Assembly: GCA_934661755.1 (NCBI GenBank) | Contig: CAKUJM010000029.1 | Span: 1-35,031, forward strand | Length of the DNA stretch: 35,031 bases | Direction: 5' to 3' | Origin: an uncultured Lentisphaeria bacterium | GTDB taxonomy: Bacteria > Verrucomicrobiota > Lentisphaeria > Oligosphaerales > Oligosphaeraceae | Part shown: piece by piece, positions 15,518 through 23,862 of the stretch | Numbering within the stretch: the first letter of the stretch is position 1 | Layout: every line of letters begins with the position of its first letter | The notes under the pieces: model-generated | The model's database searches: none | What the model was told of the DNA's origin: nothing | The model's input: the letters and a program-made list of their open reading frames with translations, nothing else | Program-made: the position numbers and the translations under genes

Positions 15518-17313
15518 CAGGCGGTGAAGATTCCGTTGATATCCTTGCCGAGGACGCCGTCGTGGTCGGTTTCAACGCGGACCACGATACCCTCTTCCTC
15601 AATCTTGAACTTGTCGAGGAAGCCCAGGGCCTTCTCCCTGGTCGTGGTCTTGAAGCGGAAGACGCGGTTGACTTCGCCGTTCTCCAGCCGGATATCCTCG
15701 GAACCCAGATTCTCGATCTCGCCCTTCATTTCATCCATGTTCGGCAATTCCAGCGACACCACCGGCTCGGTGCTTTGGCGGAAGTAGTTGGCAAACGGCA
15801 ATTCCGGCCAGATCATCGACGCCTCGCGCCAGCGGGCGTAATTGAGGGTCGGACCGCCGATGAAGGCCACCGCCCGCCCCTGGTGCTCGTAGGTGCCGAA
15901 GCGGATGTCGTTGCGCTTGCAATGCAGCTGCCCCGTGCTGTCCATGTTGATGAACGACAGCCGGTTGAGCGCGTCCTTGGCGTCATCCATGTCGTTGAAC
16001 AAGTAGGCGACGTACTTGAAGTGGTCGGGATCGGCGTCGGCGGCATCCCAGAACTCCTGCTGGAGCTTGCCCTTGTTGGCGAAGAAGCGCTCGACCTCGA
16101 GGTTGCGCTCCTCGGCGCGCCGGCGGTGGTACCACCAGCCAAGTCCGCCGAGGCCGCCAAGCACCGCCAGGGCGATGATGCCATAGAGGACGTAGTCGGG
16201 CTTGCTCTCCGCCGGGGCGGCCTGCTGCTCGCGCTGCTGCATGGCGGCCCGTCGGGCGCGCTCCTCCTCGCGGGCCTTCCTCTCGGCATTGAGCCGGGCC
16301 TCCTCCTTCTCGCGCTCCAGCTTCAGCTGCTCCTCGCGCTGCTGCTGGGCCAGCGCCTCCTGGCGGGCGCGCTCCTCGGCCGCCTGCCGCGCCAGCTCCT
16401 GCTGCGCCGATGCAAACGCCCCCGGCGGCGCAATCGCGGCCAGCCGCGATGACAGCCGCGCCTGTGCCTCCACCGAAGCCGTGCGCAGCGCAATCTGCTG
16501 CTCACGGCTGGCGTCCCGCTCACGCTCCATGCGGCGGATGATGGCGTCGGCATTCTCGCGCAACAGCTCGTCGATGGCATACCACTGGCCATTCCACAAG
16601 GTATATCCGCGCCGTTCATTTTCCACGGCATCGGCCTCGATCTGCCGGGCGATGAACACATCGCGGTTATTTTCCCGGAAGTTGCGGCGGTTTTCCTCGT
16701 TGCGGCTGGAGGCTTCCTCCACCCACTGCTGCCGGTACTGCCGATTGAGCTTGTCGTCATATTTTGCCAGCTCGCCGTCCGGCCCCTCGTTCTCCGGCAG
16801 TCCGGCCATCTCGCTCAGATTCACATGGTCGCTGGTATTCAGCCAGACCTTGCCGTTCTTGACATAGCGGAAGACCCCCCGGGTGATCTTGGAGGCATTC
16901 GGCTTGAAGCGGTGGCGGATCGACACGTAGTCGCCGCGGCGGTACATCGGGAACTGGACCGTCGAGAGCTCCCGCAGCTGCTCGGTGGTCCGGACGGGAT
17001 ACTTCTCCTCGATGGCGCGGTCCAGCGCGTCCAGCGCGGTCTTCTCGGACTCCACGGTGCGGATCAGCGGCTTGGCGCACCCCTGCCCCAGGCCGTCGTC
17101 CAGCGCCGTGAACTGCGGGCGCACCGCCGAGATCAGCGAGGAGACCGTCGCGCCATTGCCCTGCCGCAGCGCAGCCTCCTCCAGCATCCGGCGCCCCTCC
17201 GCCATCCGCCTTGCCGAGACTTCCCGGGTGCCGTCATCCGTTTTTTGGGCAAAGAGCGATGCGCCAATGCAACATGCAACGAACAACAGTATCGCGTTCA
17301 AGGAGTTAGTCAT
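15517..17313 (-). CDS. Uncharacterised coiled-coil, single-pass membrane protein
   Basis: 598 residues, not recognised. A signal peptide is clear (residues 1-23, hydrophobic core ILLFVACCIGASLF, cleavage after FAQ). The outer part runs to about 373. It has an Ala/Glu-rich start, a basic beta-looking block near 120-165 (YRRGDYVSIRHRF, FRYVKNGKVWL), an aromatic LWNGQWYAIDELL near 239, and a long Glu/Arg/Gln coiled coil at about 255-365. One membrane helix spans 374-395, followed by WYHRRR. A cytoplasmic domain of about 200 residues follows, with a FKYVAYLFNDMDDAKDAL helix and beta-strands. GGGGG lies near the start codon, and a good promoter lies at 17360-17388. Domain order suggests signal transfer or scaffolding across the membrane, but no catalytic motif supports a function. 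Confidence 0.85.
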   Translation of the reverse strand: MTNSLNAILLFVACCIGASLFAQKTDDGTREVSARRMAEGRRMLEEAALRQGNGATVSSLISAVRPQFTALDDGLGQGCAKPLIRTVESEKTALDALDRAIEEKYPVRTTEQLRELSTVQFPMYRRGDYVSIRHRFKPNASKITRGVFRYVKNGKVWLNTSDHVNLSEMAGLPENEGPDGELAKYDDKLNRQYRQQWVEEASSRNEENRRNFRENNRDVFIARQIEADAVENERRGYTLWNGQWYAIDELLRENADAIIRRMERERDASREQQIALRTASVEAQARLSSRLAAIAPPGAFASAQQELARQAAEERARQEALAQQQREEQLKLEREKEEARLNAERKAREEERARRAAMQQREQQAAPAESKPDYVLYGIIALAVLGGLGGLGWWYHRRRAEERNLEVERFFANKGKLQQEFWDAADADPDHFKYVAYLFNDMDDAKDALNRLSFINMDSTGQLHCKRNDIRFGTYEHQGRAVAFIGGPTLNYARWREASMIWPELPFANYFRQSTEPVVSLELPNMDEMKGEIENLGSEDIRLENGEVNRVFRFKTTTREKALGFLDKFKIEEEGIVVRVETDHDGVLGKDINGIFTA

Positions 17314-17359
17314 GTATGCCCCCTATTGCCTTCAAGATCGGTGATGAAGATTTTCGGTT

Positions 17360-17388
17360 AATGTAGCGCGGAAAAATGATTTTGCCAA
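17360..17388 (-). promoter_or_regulatory. Sigma-70 type promoter for the membrane-protein/XRE pair
   Basis: Read on the minus strand, TTGGCA (17388-17383) and TACATT (17365-17360) are separated by exactly 17 bases. Transcription would begin near 17353, giving a leader of about 40 bases before the ATG at 17313. Placement between the purF homologue's stop and the next gene fits a separate transcript. Confidence 0.55.
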
Positions 17389-17402
17389 ACCGCAAGGCGG
17401 GG

Positions 17403-18824
17403 CTACTGCCTGCCGGTCCAGCAGTAGGTGCACAGCTTTTCCGCGGGGAAGCCGATGGCCTCGATGAGGTCCTCCAGCGTCTGGAACTTCAGGGAGGTGA
17501 AGCCCATCTCCTGCCGGATCCGCTCGACCATCATGCGGTATTTCGGCGACTGCGCATCGGTGTACTCCTCCAGCCGCCCCTCGTCTTCCTGGCCATTTTC
17601 AAGGGCATGGACGGCGCGGCGGGCGATGAGCTCCATGGCGGTGCGGGATGGCGAGAAATTCAGGAACCGGCAGCCGAAGAGGATTGGCGGACAGGCCGAG
17701 CGCACGTGGACTTCCCTGGCGCCCCACTCCGGCAGCCGCGCAAAAGTGTCCTTCAGCTGGGTGCCGCGCACAATCGAGTCCTCGCAGAAGAGCAGCCGCT
17801 TGCCCCGGATGAAATCCTGGATCGGGATCAGCTTCATCTTGGCCACATGCAACCGCGTGGTCTGGGAATCCGCAATGAAGCTGCGCGGCCAGGTCGGGGT
17901 GTATTTGACGAATGACCGCTTGTACGGGAGGCGCTTGGCGCAGGCATAGCCCAGGGCGTGGGCAGTCCCCGAGTCCGGCACCCCCGCCACCGCGTCCACC
18001 TCGATGCCGTTGTCGCGGTCGGCCAGGCGCTCGCCGCAGCGGTAGCGCGCGTCCTCGACGTTGATGCCCTCGTATGCGGAAGCCGGAAAGCCGTAATATA
18101 CCCACATGAAGGCGCACATGCGCATCTCGCGGCGCGGCGCCAGCACCGGCTCGATCTCAAAAGTCAGGCGGTTCAGCAGCACCGCCTCGCCAGGCCCCAG
18201 CCAGCGCACGATCCGGTAGCCGAGGTTGTGCAGCGAGCAGGACTCGAAGGCCGCGGCCAGGCTGCCGTCATCCCGGCGGCCGATCACAATCGGCGTGCGG
18301 CCCACCCGGTCGCGGCAGGCAATCACCCCGTGGTCGGCAAGCAGCAGCACCGAGCAGGACCCCTCGACGCGGTCCTGCATGTACCGCAGCCCCTCGGCCA
18401 ACGTGCCCTTGTTGGCGATCAGGGTGGCCACCACCTCGGTCGGGCTCACCCCCTGTCCGCACATCTCGGAGAAATGCGCCTGGTTCTGCCGGAAAAGCTG
18501 GTTCCGGAGCTGCGCCAGATTGTTGACCATGCCGACCATGGTGATGCCGAAGGCGCCATTCTGCGCATAGATCATCAATGGCTGGCTGTCGGTGTCCGAA
18601 ATGCAGCCGATGCCGCTGTTGCCATGCATCCCGTCCAGCTCATGCTCGAACTTGGAGCGGAACTGGTCGTGGCGGATGTCATGGATCACCCGCTGGAAGC
18701 CGCCGCCGGTGTCATACACCATCATCCCCGCCCGGACATTGCCCAGGTGCGAGTGGTAATCCGTACCATAGAAGAGGTCCGCCACGCATGAACCTTTTGA
18801 GACTGCACCGAAAAAGCCACCCAT
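17403..18824 (-). CDS. PurF-like amidophosphoribosyltransferase lacking glutaminase residues
   Basis: 473 residues, homologous to PurF along its whole length. The phosphoribosyltransferase half is intact: the PRPP loop LLFCEDSIVRGTQ near residue 340, a PDSGTAHALGYA segment, and the C-terminal CTYC typical of iron-sulfur type PurF. The glutaminase half has lost its chemistry. The protein begins MGGFFGAVSK with no Cys after Met. Where PurF has HNG, the oxyanion site reads MVG. The later Asp of the SDTE segment is Thr (SPTE). The LQHRGQE motif is replaced by YHSHLGN. I recall similar MGGFFG proteins annotated as PurF in Bacteroidota, so this is probably a conserved divergent subfamily rather than decay. 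It could use free ammonia or have another role. Its start is weakly marked (AAGGA 13 bases upstream). Confidence 0.85.
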   Translation of the reverse strand: MGGFFGAVSKGSCVADLFYGTDYHSHLGNVRAGMMVYDTGGGFQRVIHDIRHDQFRSKFEHELDGMHGNSGIGCISDTDSQPLMIYAQNGAFGITMVGMVNNLAQLRNQLFRQNQAHFSEMCGQGVSPTEVVATLIANKGTLAEGLRYMQDRVEGSCSVLLLADHGVIACRDRVGRTPIVIGRRDDGSLAAAFESCSLHNLGYRIVRWLGPGEAVLLNRLTFEIEPVLAPRREMRMCAFMWVYYGFPASAYEGINVEDARYRCGERLADRDNGIEVDAVAGVPDSGTAHALGYACAKRLPYKRSFVKYTPTWPRSFIADSQTTRLHVAKMKLIPIQDFIRGKRLLFCEDSIVRGTQLKDTFARLPEWGAREVHVRSACPPILFGCRFLNFSPSRTAMELIARRAVHALENGQEDEGRLEEYTDAQSPKYRMMVERIRQEMGFTSLKFQTLEDLIEAIGFPAEKLCTYCWTGRQ

Positions 18825-18939
18825 TGGGATTCAGGATTCCTTGGAAGTTGTTGAGCCGGGGACAAAAAAAGAAGGAGGAAGGCATAATATAACGGAGAAA
18901 ACCGCAGTTGCCGGCGTCGGTGCACCGGCCGTCCCCCGC

Positions 18940-18967
18940 TTGAAAAAGCACCCCGCGGCCTTATATT
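18940..18967 (+). promoter_or_regulatory. Sigma-70 type promoter for the SNF2 helicase gene
   Basis: TTGAAA (18940-18945) and TATATT (18962-18967) are separated by 16 bases. Transcription would start near 18974, about 20 bases before the ATG at 18995. A second AT-rich spot at 18886-18893 reads TATTAT on the minus strand and may serve purF, but it has no good -35. Confidence 0.5.
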
Positions 18968-18994
18968 TGCCTGGAGCGACACGGGTCATACGCA

Positions 18995-21900
18995 ATGCCA
19001 TTGGAAGAACCGACATATGAGCCATTGGGGCGTCCGAAAAGGAGGCGCCGGGGCGACTGCGCCATCGACTCCCAGGGGCAGCTGGTCGAATATGAGCGGG
19101 GATATCTGCGGCATCAGGCGAAGGTGGCGCGAGGCGTGGCCTCCCCGGAGCCGGATGCGTCCCGGCGCCGCGCCCGGTCCGAGGGGATCCATCCCGCGGT
19201 TGATCCCGGTAGCCGGATCGAAATCATCTACGTGCTGGACCTGGATCGTGTCCCACGGGCGCTGTCGGCGGAGCTGCCGCTGGAACTCTGGTGGCGAGGC
19301 GCCACGGCCGGCGGCGATGGCGCATCCTCGCCGCTCAGGCCCCTGTGCGCCGACGCCGAGACAACGGTGCCCACGGAGCGGGACTGCCGGCTGCTGTCGC
19401 AACTTTGGCGATGGCGCGAACGCGGCGCCGGCGTGCGCGGCAACCGTTTTCTGATTCCGCCGGAGGCGCAGTCCGGAATATTGACGCAGCTGGGCGAAGT
19501 GCCGAATCTGCGATGGAGCGCCCGCAGAAGCGACGGCGCCTGGCGGCTGCATCGCCTCGAAATCCGGCCACTGGGCGGCAAGAGCCTCTGGTCGGTATCG
19601 TTTCCGGAGGGGCCGGCGCCGCAAATCATGCTGTCGGCAATGGCGTCGGACCTGCCATTTGAGCAATGGCAGGCGCTTTCCAGCGGCGGCTGGGCAATGG
19701 CGGGCGGATGCATATACTTCATCGGCATCCGCCAGGCATTCGGCGTGCTTGCGCCATGGATTGGCGGGAAGCCGCCGGCGCTCACGCCGACGCAGCGTTC
19801 GGAGTTCATCCGGATCCTCACCATGGATGGCGGCGCAGACCTGGGCGGATTGCCGGAGGCGCTGCGGATCCCGGTGGAGTCGCTTCGCCCGGGGGGACGG
19901 CTCTATGTCACCACCGCACGCTTCAAGCACCTCGGAGCAGAACAGCTGCAATGCGAACTCTCCTTCGACTACGCGGGGACGGCGGTCCCGGACGTCCCCG
20001 ACGCGCCCATGCGGGTCGCCTCCGGATCACGGGTGCTGGAGCGCGATCCCCACTCCGAGGAGGCGCTGCGGCAGCGCCTGCGCGACCTTGGCTTCCGGCT
20101 GGTGAAGCGCGCCGGCGGCGACGAGGACCCCGGCTGGAAGCTGCCGCCGGCACAGCTGGAGAAGGCGGTCTTCACGCTGGTTTCCGAAGGCTGGAGGATC
20201 CATGCGTCAGGCAAGGACTACCGCCGGCCGGTCGACAAGAATTGCAGCGTGTCGTCCTTCGGAATCGACTGGCTGGAAATCAATGCGCGGGTCGATTTCG
20301 GCAACGGGCTGTCGGCACAGCTGCCGGAGCTGCTGCGGGCGATCCGCACCGGCAGCAGGAGTGTCCTGCTCGACGACGGCAGCTATGGCATCCTGCCGCA
20401 GGACTGGCTGGAGCACTTCACCGTGCTTACGCAAATAGGCCAGACCAGCGACCGGCAGGTCCTGCTGCGAAAACAGCACGCGGGGATGCTGCAGGCGCTG
20501 CTTGACCGGCAAGTCGATGATTTGGACGGACGATACCACGAGATCCTGGCCGGCATGGAGGTGGAAAACGCCGCCGCGCCGCCGCCATTCGCGCCTCCGG
20601 AGCAATTCCTGGCCAGGCTGCGCCCCTACCAGAACGCCGGCGCCGCCTGGCTGGCGGCACTGGCGCGACGGGGCATCAATGGCATATTGGCGGATGACAT
20701 GGGGCTGGGAAAGACCGTCGAAGTGCTGGCGGTGCTCGCCGCCCGGCACTTCGAGACCCCGCGGCCGCCGTCGCTGATAGTCGCGCCCAGCTCCCTGCTT
20801 TTCAACTGGCAGCAGGAGTCGGCGCGCTTTGCGCCCTTCCTCAAGGTGTCGCAATATCATGGCCCGCACCGCAAATGCGATCCGGAGTGGTTTTCGCGCT
20901 TCGACCTGGTGCTCACCACCTACGGCACGCTGCGGCAGGACGCCGCCAGGCTGGCGGCCATCGACTTCGACTGCGTGGTGCTGGACGAATCGCAGAATAT
21001 CAAGAACGCCCAGAGCCTCACCGCCCAGTCCGCACGGGTGCTGAAGACCTCCCGGCGGATCGCGATGACCGGCACGCCGATTGAGAACCATCTTTCGGAG
21101 CTGTTCAGCCAGCTGTCATTCCTCAATCCCGGACTCTTCACCGCCCCGCTGGTGCAGGCGCTGGGAAAGGAGGGCGGCGTTCTCCGCGACCCCGGCACCG
21201 CCCGGAGGATGCGGCGCTGCCTGCAGCCGTTCATCCTGAGGCGGACAAAGGAACAGGTCGCCACCGACCTGCCCGCCAAGACCGAACAGGTGATCGGCTG
21301 CGAGCTGCCTCCGGAACAGCGCCGTCATTACGACGAGCTGCGCGAATACTACCGACAGGAACTCTCCGGAATGGCCGGCGGCCAGCCCGGAGGCGGCGGC
21401 ACGGCGACCATGCTGGCGGCGCTGCTGCGGCTGAGGCAGGCCGCGTGCCACGCCGCCCTGATCGACCCCGCGATGGAGGCCGTCCCCTCGGCGAAGCTGC
21501 AGCTCCTGCACGACCATCTGGGGGCGCTGCTGGAGTCAGGGCACAAGGCGCTGGTCTTTTCGCAATTCACGTCGCTGCTGAAATTGGCGGCGAAGGACTT
21601 CGAGTGCTCCGGATGGAAATACTGCTATCTGGACGGCACGACCCGGGACCGCGGCGAACTGGTGCAGCGCTTCCAGGGCGACAGCTCCGTAGGGATATTC
21701 CTGATCTCGCTCAAGGCCGGCGGCGTGGGATTGAACCTGACCGCCGCCGACTACGTATATCTGCTGGACCCGTGGTGGAATCCCGCCGCCGAGGCCCAGG
21801 CCATCGACCGCGCATACCGCATCGGCCAGCGCCGGCCGGTCTTCGCCTATCGGCTGATCGCCAGGGACACCGTGGAGGAAAAGGTGATGATCATGCAGCG

Positions 21901-22015
21901 GAAAAAGCGCGCCATCGCCAATGCCGTCATCAGCGCCGTCCCGCAGGACGCCCTGGACGCACCGCCGCCATCCCTGACCGCCGAGGATCTGCGCAGCCTG
22001 CTGGATCTGGGATGA
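18995..22015 (+). CDS. SNF2-family DEAD/DEAH-like helicase
   Basis: 1006 residues. This is a bacterial Swi2/Snf2 ATPase that likely translocates on double-stranded DNA or remodels protein-DNA complexes such as stalled RNA polymerase. The C-terminal motor has Walker A ADDMGLGKT near 567-575, DESQNIKN near 665, MTGTPIEN near 691, ALVFSQF near 852 and the arginine-finger motif QAIDRAYRIGQ near 935-945. The region around residue 425 (DWLEINARVDFGNG to LDDGSYGILPQDWL) matches the bacterial SNF2-associated domain. The N-terminal 400 residues are Arg/Pro/Gly-rich, and I see no SWIM zinc finger, which many relatives carry. It is the only gene on its transcript and converges on pheS with a seven-base gap. 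The ribosome site is weak. Confidence 0.93.
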   Translation: MPLEEPTYEPLGRPKRRRRGDCAIDSQGQLVEYERGYLRHQAKVARGVASPEPDASRRRARSEGIHPAVDPGSRIEIIYVLDLDRVPRALSAELPLELWWRGATAGGDGASSPLRPLCADAETTVPTERDCRLLSQLWRWRERGAGVRGNRFLIPPEAQSGILTQLGEVPNLRWSARRSDGAWRLHRLEIRPLGGKSLWSVSFPEGPAPQIMLSAMASDLPFEQWQALSSGGWAMAGGCIYFIGIRQAFGVLAPWIGGKPPALTPTQRSEFIRILTMDGGADLGGLPEALRIPVESLRPGGRLYVTTARFKHLGAEQLQCELSFDYAGTAVPDVPDAPMRVASGSRVLERDPHSEEALRQRLRDLGFRLVKRAGGDEDPGWKLPPAQLEKAVFTLVSEGWRIHASGKDYRRPVDKNCSVSSFGIDWLEINARVDFGNGLSAQLPELLRAIRTGSRSVLLDDGSYGILPQDWLEHFTVLTQIGQTSDRQVLLRKQHAGMLQALLDRQVDDLDGRYHEILAGMEVENAAAPPPFAPPEQFLARLRPYQNAGAAWLAALARRGINGILADDMGLGKTVEVLAVLAARHFETPRPPSLIVAPSSLLFNWQQESARFAPFLKVSQYHGPHRKCDPEWFSRFDLVLTTYGTLRQDAARLAAIDFDCVVLDESQNIKNAQSLTAQSARVLKTSRRIAMTGTPIENHLSELFSQLSFLNPGLFTAPLVQALGKEGGVLRDPGTARRMRRCLQPFILRRTKEQVATDLPAKTEQVIGCELPPEQRRHYDELREYYRQELSGMAGGQPGGGGTATMLAALLRLRQAACHAALIDPAMEAVPSAKLQLLHDHLGALLESGHKALVFSQFTSLLKLAAKDFECSGWKYCYLDGTTRDRGELVQRFQGDSSVGIFLISLKAGGVGLNLTAADYVYLLDPWWNPAAEAQAIDRAYRIGQRRPVFAYRLIARDTVEEKVMIMQRKKRAIANAVISAVPQDALDAPPPSLTAEDLRSLLDLG

Positions 22016-22022
22016 CGACGCG

Positions 22023-23066
22023 CTAGAATTGCTTCAGGAAGCGCCGGTCGTTTTCGTAGAGCAGCCGCAGGTCATTGATGCCGAATTTGATCATCGCGAT
22101 GCGCTCAATGCCCATCCCGAAGGCGTATCCGGAGAGTTTTTCCGGATCATATCCGACATTGCGCAGCACCTGCGGATTCACCATTCCGGCGCCGGAGATC
22201 TCGATCCACCCCGACCCCTTGCAGATCCGGCAGCCCTTGCCGCCGCAGGCCATGCAGCTGGCATCCCATTCGACACTGGGCTCGGTGAAGGGGAAGAAAT
22301 GGGGGCGGAAGCGGATCTTGACATTGCTGCCGAACATCTCCCGGGCGAAGCTGGCCAGCGTCCCCTTGAGGTCCGCCAGCGACACCTGCCGGTCGACATA
22401 GAGCCCCTCGATCTGGTGGAAGCTCATGCCATGGGTGGCGTCCGGAGTGTCGCGGCGGTAGCACCGCCCCGGGCACACCACCCGGATCGGGGGCTGATGG
22501 CCCTCCATCGAACGGATTTGCACCGGCGAGGTCTGGGTGCGCAGAATCAGCGTCTGCGGATCCAGATAGTCGTGATGATCCAAATCGAAATAGAAGGTGT
22601 CGGACACCGCGCGCGACGGGTGGTCCTTCGGGGCGTTCAGGGCGTCGAAGTTATGCCACACGTCCTCGACATCCGGCCCGTCGGCAACCACGAACCCCAT
22701 CCGGCGGAAGATCTCCACCGCCTCGTCCATCACCTGGGTTATGGGGTGGCGGTGGCCGATGCCGCGGTATGTACCCGGCAAGGTGACGTCGATTGCATCC
22801 GCGGCGGCCTTCCCGGCATTCAGCCGCTCCGCGGCCGCGGCAAAAGCCGCCGCCACCTGGGTCTTGACCAGGTTGAGCGTCTTGCCCACCAAAGGCTTCT
22901 CCTCCGCGGGGATCTTGCCCAGCTCGCTCATCATGGCGGGGATGACCCCCTTGCGGCTGATGTACTTGATTCGCAATTCGTCCAGCTTGGACTCCAATTT
23001 CACGCCGGAAAGCGCCTCCTTGACCTCGGAAAGCACCGCCAGCAGCCTGTCCTCTAATTGGCTCAT
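22023..23066 (-). CDS. pheS: Phenylalanine-tRNA ligase alpha subunit
   Basis: 347 residues. With PheT it forms the tetramer that charges tRNA-Phe. An N-terminal coiled coil (about 1-95, including ISRKGVIPAMMSELGKI) binds tRNA. The class II catalytic core follows, with motif 1 in the HPITQVMDEAVEIFRRMGF region, motif 2 RCYRRDTPDATHGMSFHQIEG and motif 3 GYAFGMGIERIAM. The Cys pairs CMACGGKGCRICKGSGW are normal for this subfamily. The bacterial gene usually sits next to pheT, but here the downstream neighbour is a convergent helicase and the upstream neighbour is upp. pheT must therefore lie elsewhere. No T-box or phe-leader peptide is evident in the 110-base leader. Confidence 0.95.
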   Translation of the reverse strand: MSQLEDRLLAVLSEVKEALSGVKLESKLDELRIKYISRKGVIPAMMSELGKIPAEEKPLVGKTLNLVKTQVAAAFAAAAERLNAGKAAADAIDVTLPGTYRGIGHRHPITQVMDEAVEIFRRMGFVVADGPDVEDVWHNFDALNAPKDHPSRAVSDTFYFDLDHHDYLDPQTLILRTQTSPVQIRSMEGHQPPIRVVCPGRCYRRDTPDATHGMSFHQIEGLYVDRQVSLADLKGTLASFAREMFGSNVKIRFRPHFFPFTEPSVEWDASCMACGGKGCRICKGSGWIEISGAGMVNPQVLRNVGYDPEKLSGYAFGMGIERIAMIKFGINDLRLLYENDRRFLKQF

Positions 23067-23161
23067 GGTTGTATTGCCCGCAATTTCGCAAGTGTTGGTG
23101 ACCCCGGGAAAAGGCCGGCGCGGCGGCGTCTCCGGGATACGGTGAAAACGGCTTGACGCCT

Positions 23162-23167
23162 AATATA
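23162..23167 (-). promoter_or_regulatory. Possible -10 element for pheS
   Basis: TATATT on the minus strand would start transcription near 23155, about 90 bases before the pheS ATG. No -35 match is found at 16-18 bases. The slot is occupied by the uraA-upp terminator hairpin. The call rests on position and the AT-rich hexamer alone. Confidence 0.3.
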
Positions 23168-23176
23168 AAGCGTGAA

Positions 23177-23206
23177 GAGGCGGCTGGCGCCATGGCCAGC
23201 CGCCTC
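23177..23206 (-). terminator. Hairpin terminator after upp
   Basis: A perfect 12-bp stem (GAGGCGGCTGGC with GCCAGCCGCCTC) closes a 6-base loop 24 bases beyond the upp stop. On the minus strand it is followed by TTCACGCTTTATATT, a modest T-rich tail. Stem strength and position make it the likely end of the uraA-upp transcript. Confidence 0.65.
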
Positions 23207-23229
23207 CATCGCCGACGGACTCAACGCCC

Positions 23230-23862
23230 CTACAGCGTCCCGAAAAGCCGGTCGCCGGCATCGCCCAGCCCCGGCAGGATGTAGGCGTGGTCATTCAGGG
23301 TGTCGTCGAGGTTGCCCAGGTAGATATCGACATCCGGATGCTCCTCCGACACCCGCTTGACGCCTTCCGGGGCGCCGATGATGTTGAGCAGCTTGATGTG
23401 CTGCGCGCCGCGCTGCTTCAGGAATCCGATGGCCGCCGCCGCCGATCCGCCGGTGGCCAGCATCGGGTCAAGCACCATCACCACCCGCTCCGCCACATCC
23501 GGCGGCAGCTTGCAATAGTATTCCACCGGCGCGAAGGTCTTGGGGTCGCGGTAGAGCCCGATGTGCCCGACCCGCGCCGCGGGGATCAGGTTGAGCATGG
23601 CATCGACCATCCCCAGCCCCGCCCGCAATATCGGCACCAGGCAGACATGCTTGGGGAGCTTGTATCCGACCGTCCGGGTCAGCGGCGTCTCGATCGGACT
23701 GGGCTGCAGAGGCAGGTCGCGGGTCGCCTCGTAGCCGATCATCAGCGCCACCTCGCTCACCAGCTGCCGGAAATCCTTGGTGTTGGTGTCCTTGCACCGC
23801 ATCATCGTGATCTTGTGGCGAATCAGCGGGTGGTCCATCAAATGCAATTTCGCGTCACGCAT
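23230..23862 (-). CDS. upp: Uracil phosphoribosyltransferase
   Basis: 210 residues. The enzyme converts uracil and PRPP to UMP, the entry step of pyrimidine salvage. Signatures: HPLIRHKITMMR at the start, LVPILRAGLGMVDAML, the PRPP-binding loop VLDPMLATGGSA near residues 130-141, and the C-terminal YILPGLGDAGDRLFGT uracil-binding segment. Length is standard. The start codon lies inside the end of uraA (eight-base overlap), so translation is coupled to the permease that brings in its substrate. Confidence 0.96.
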   Translation of the reverse strand: MRDAKLHLMDHPLIRHKITMMRCKDTNTKDFRQLVSEVALMIGYEATRDLPLQPSPIETPLTRTVGYKLPKHVCLVPILRAGLGMVDAMLNLIPAARVGHIGLYRDPKTFAPVEYYCKLPPDVAERVVMVLDPMLATGGSAAAAIGFLKQRGAQHIKLLNIIGAPEGVKRVSEEHPDVDIYLGNLDDTLNDHAYILPGLGDAGDRLFGTL

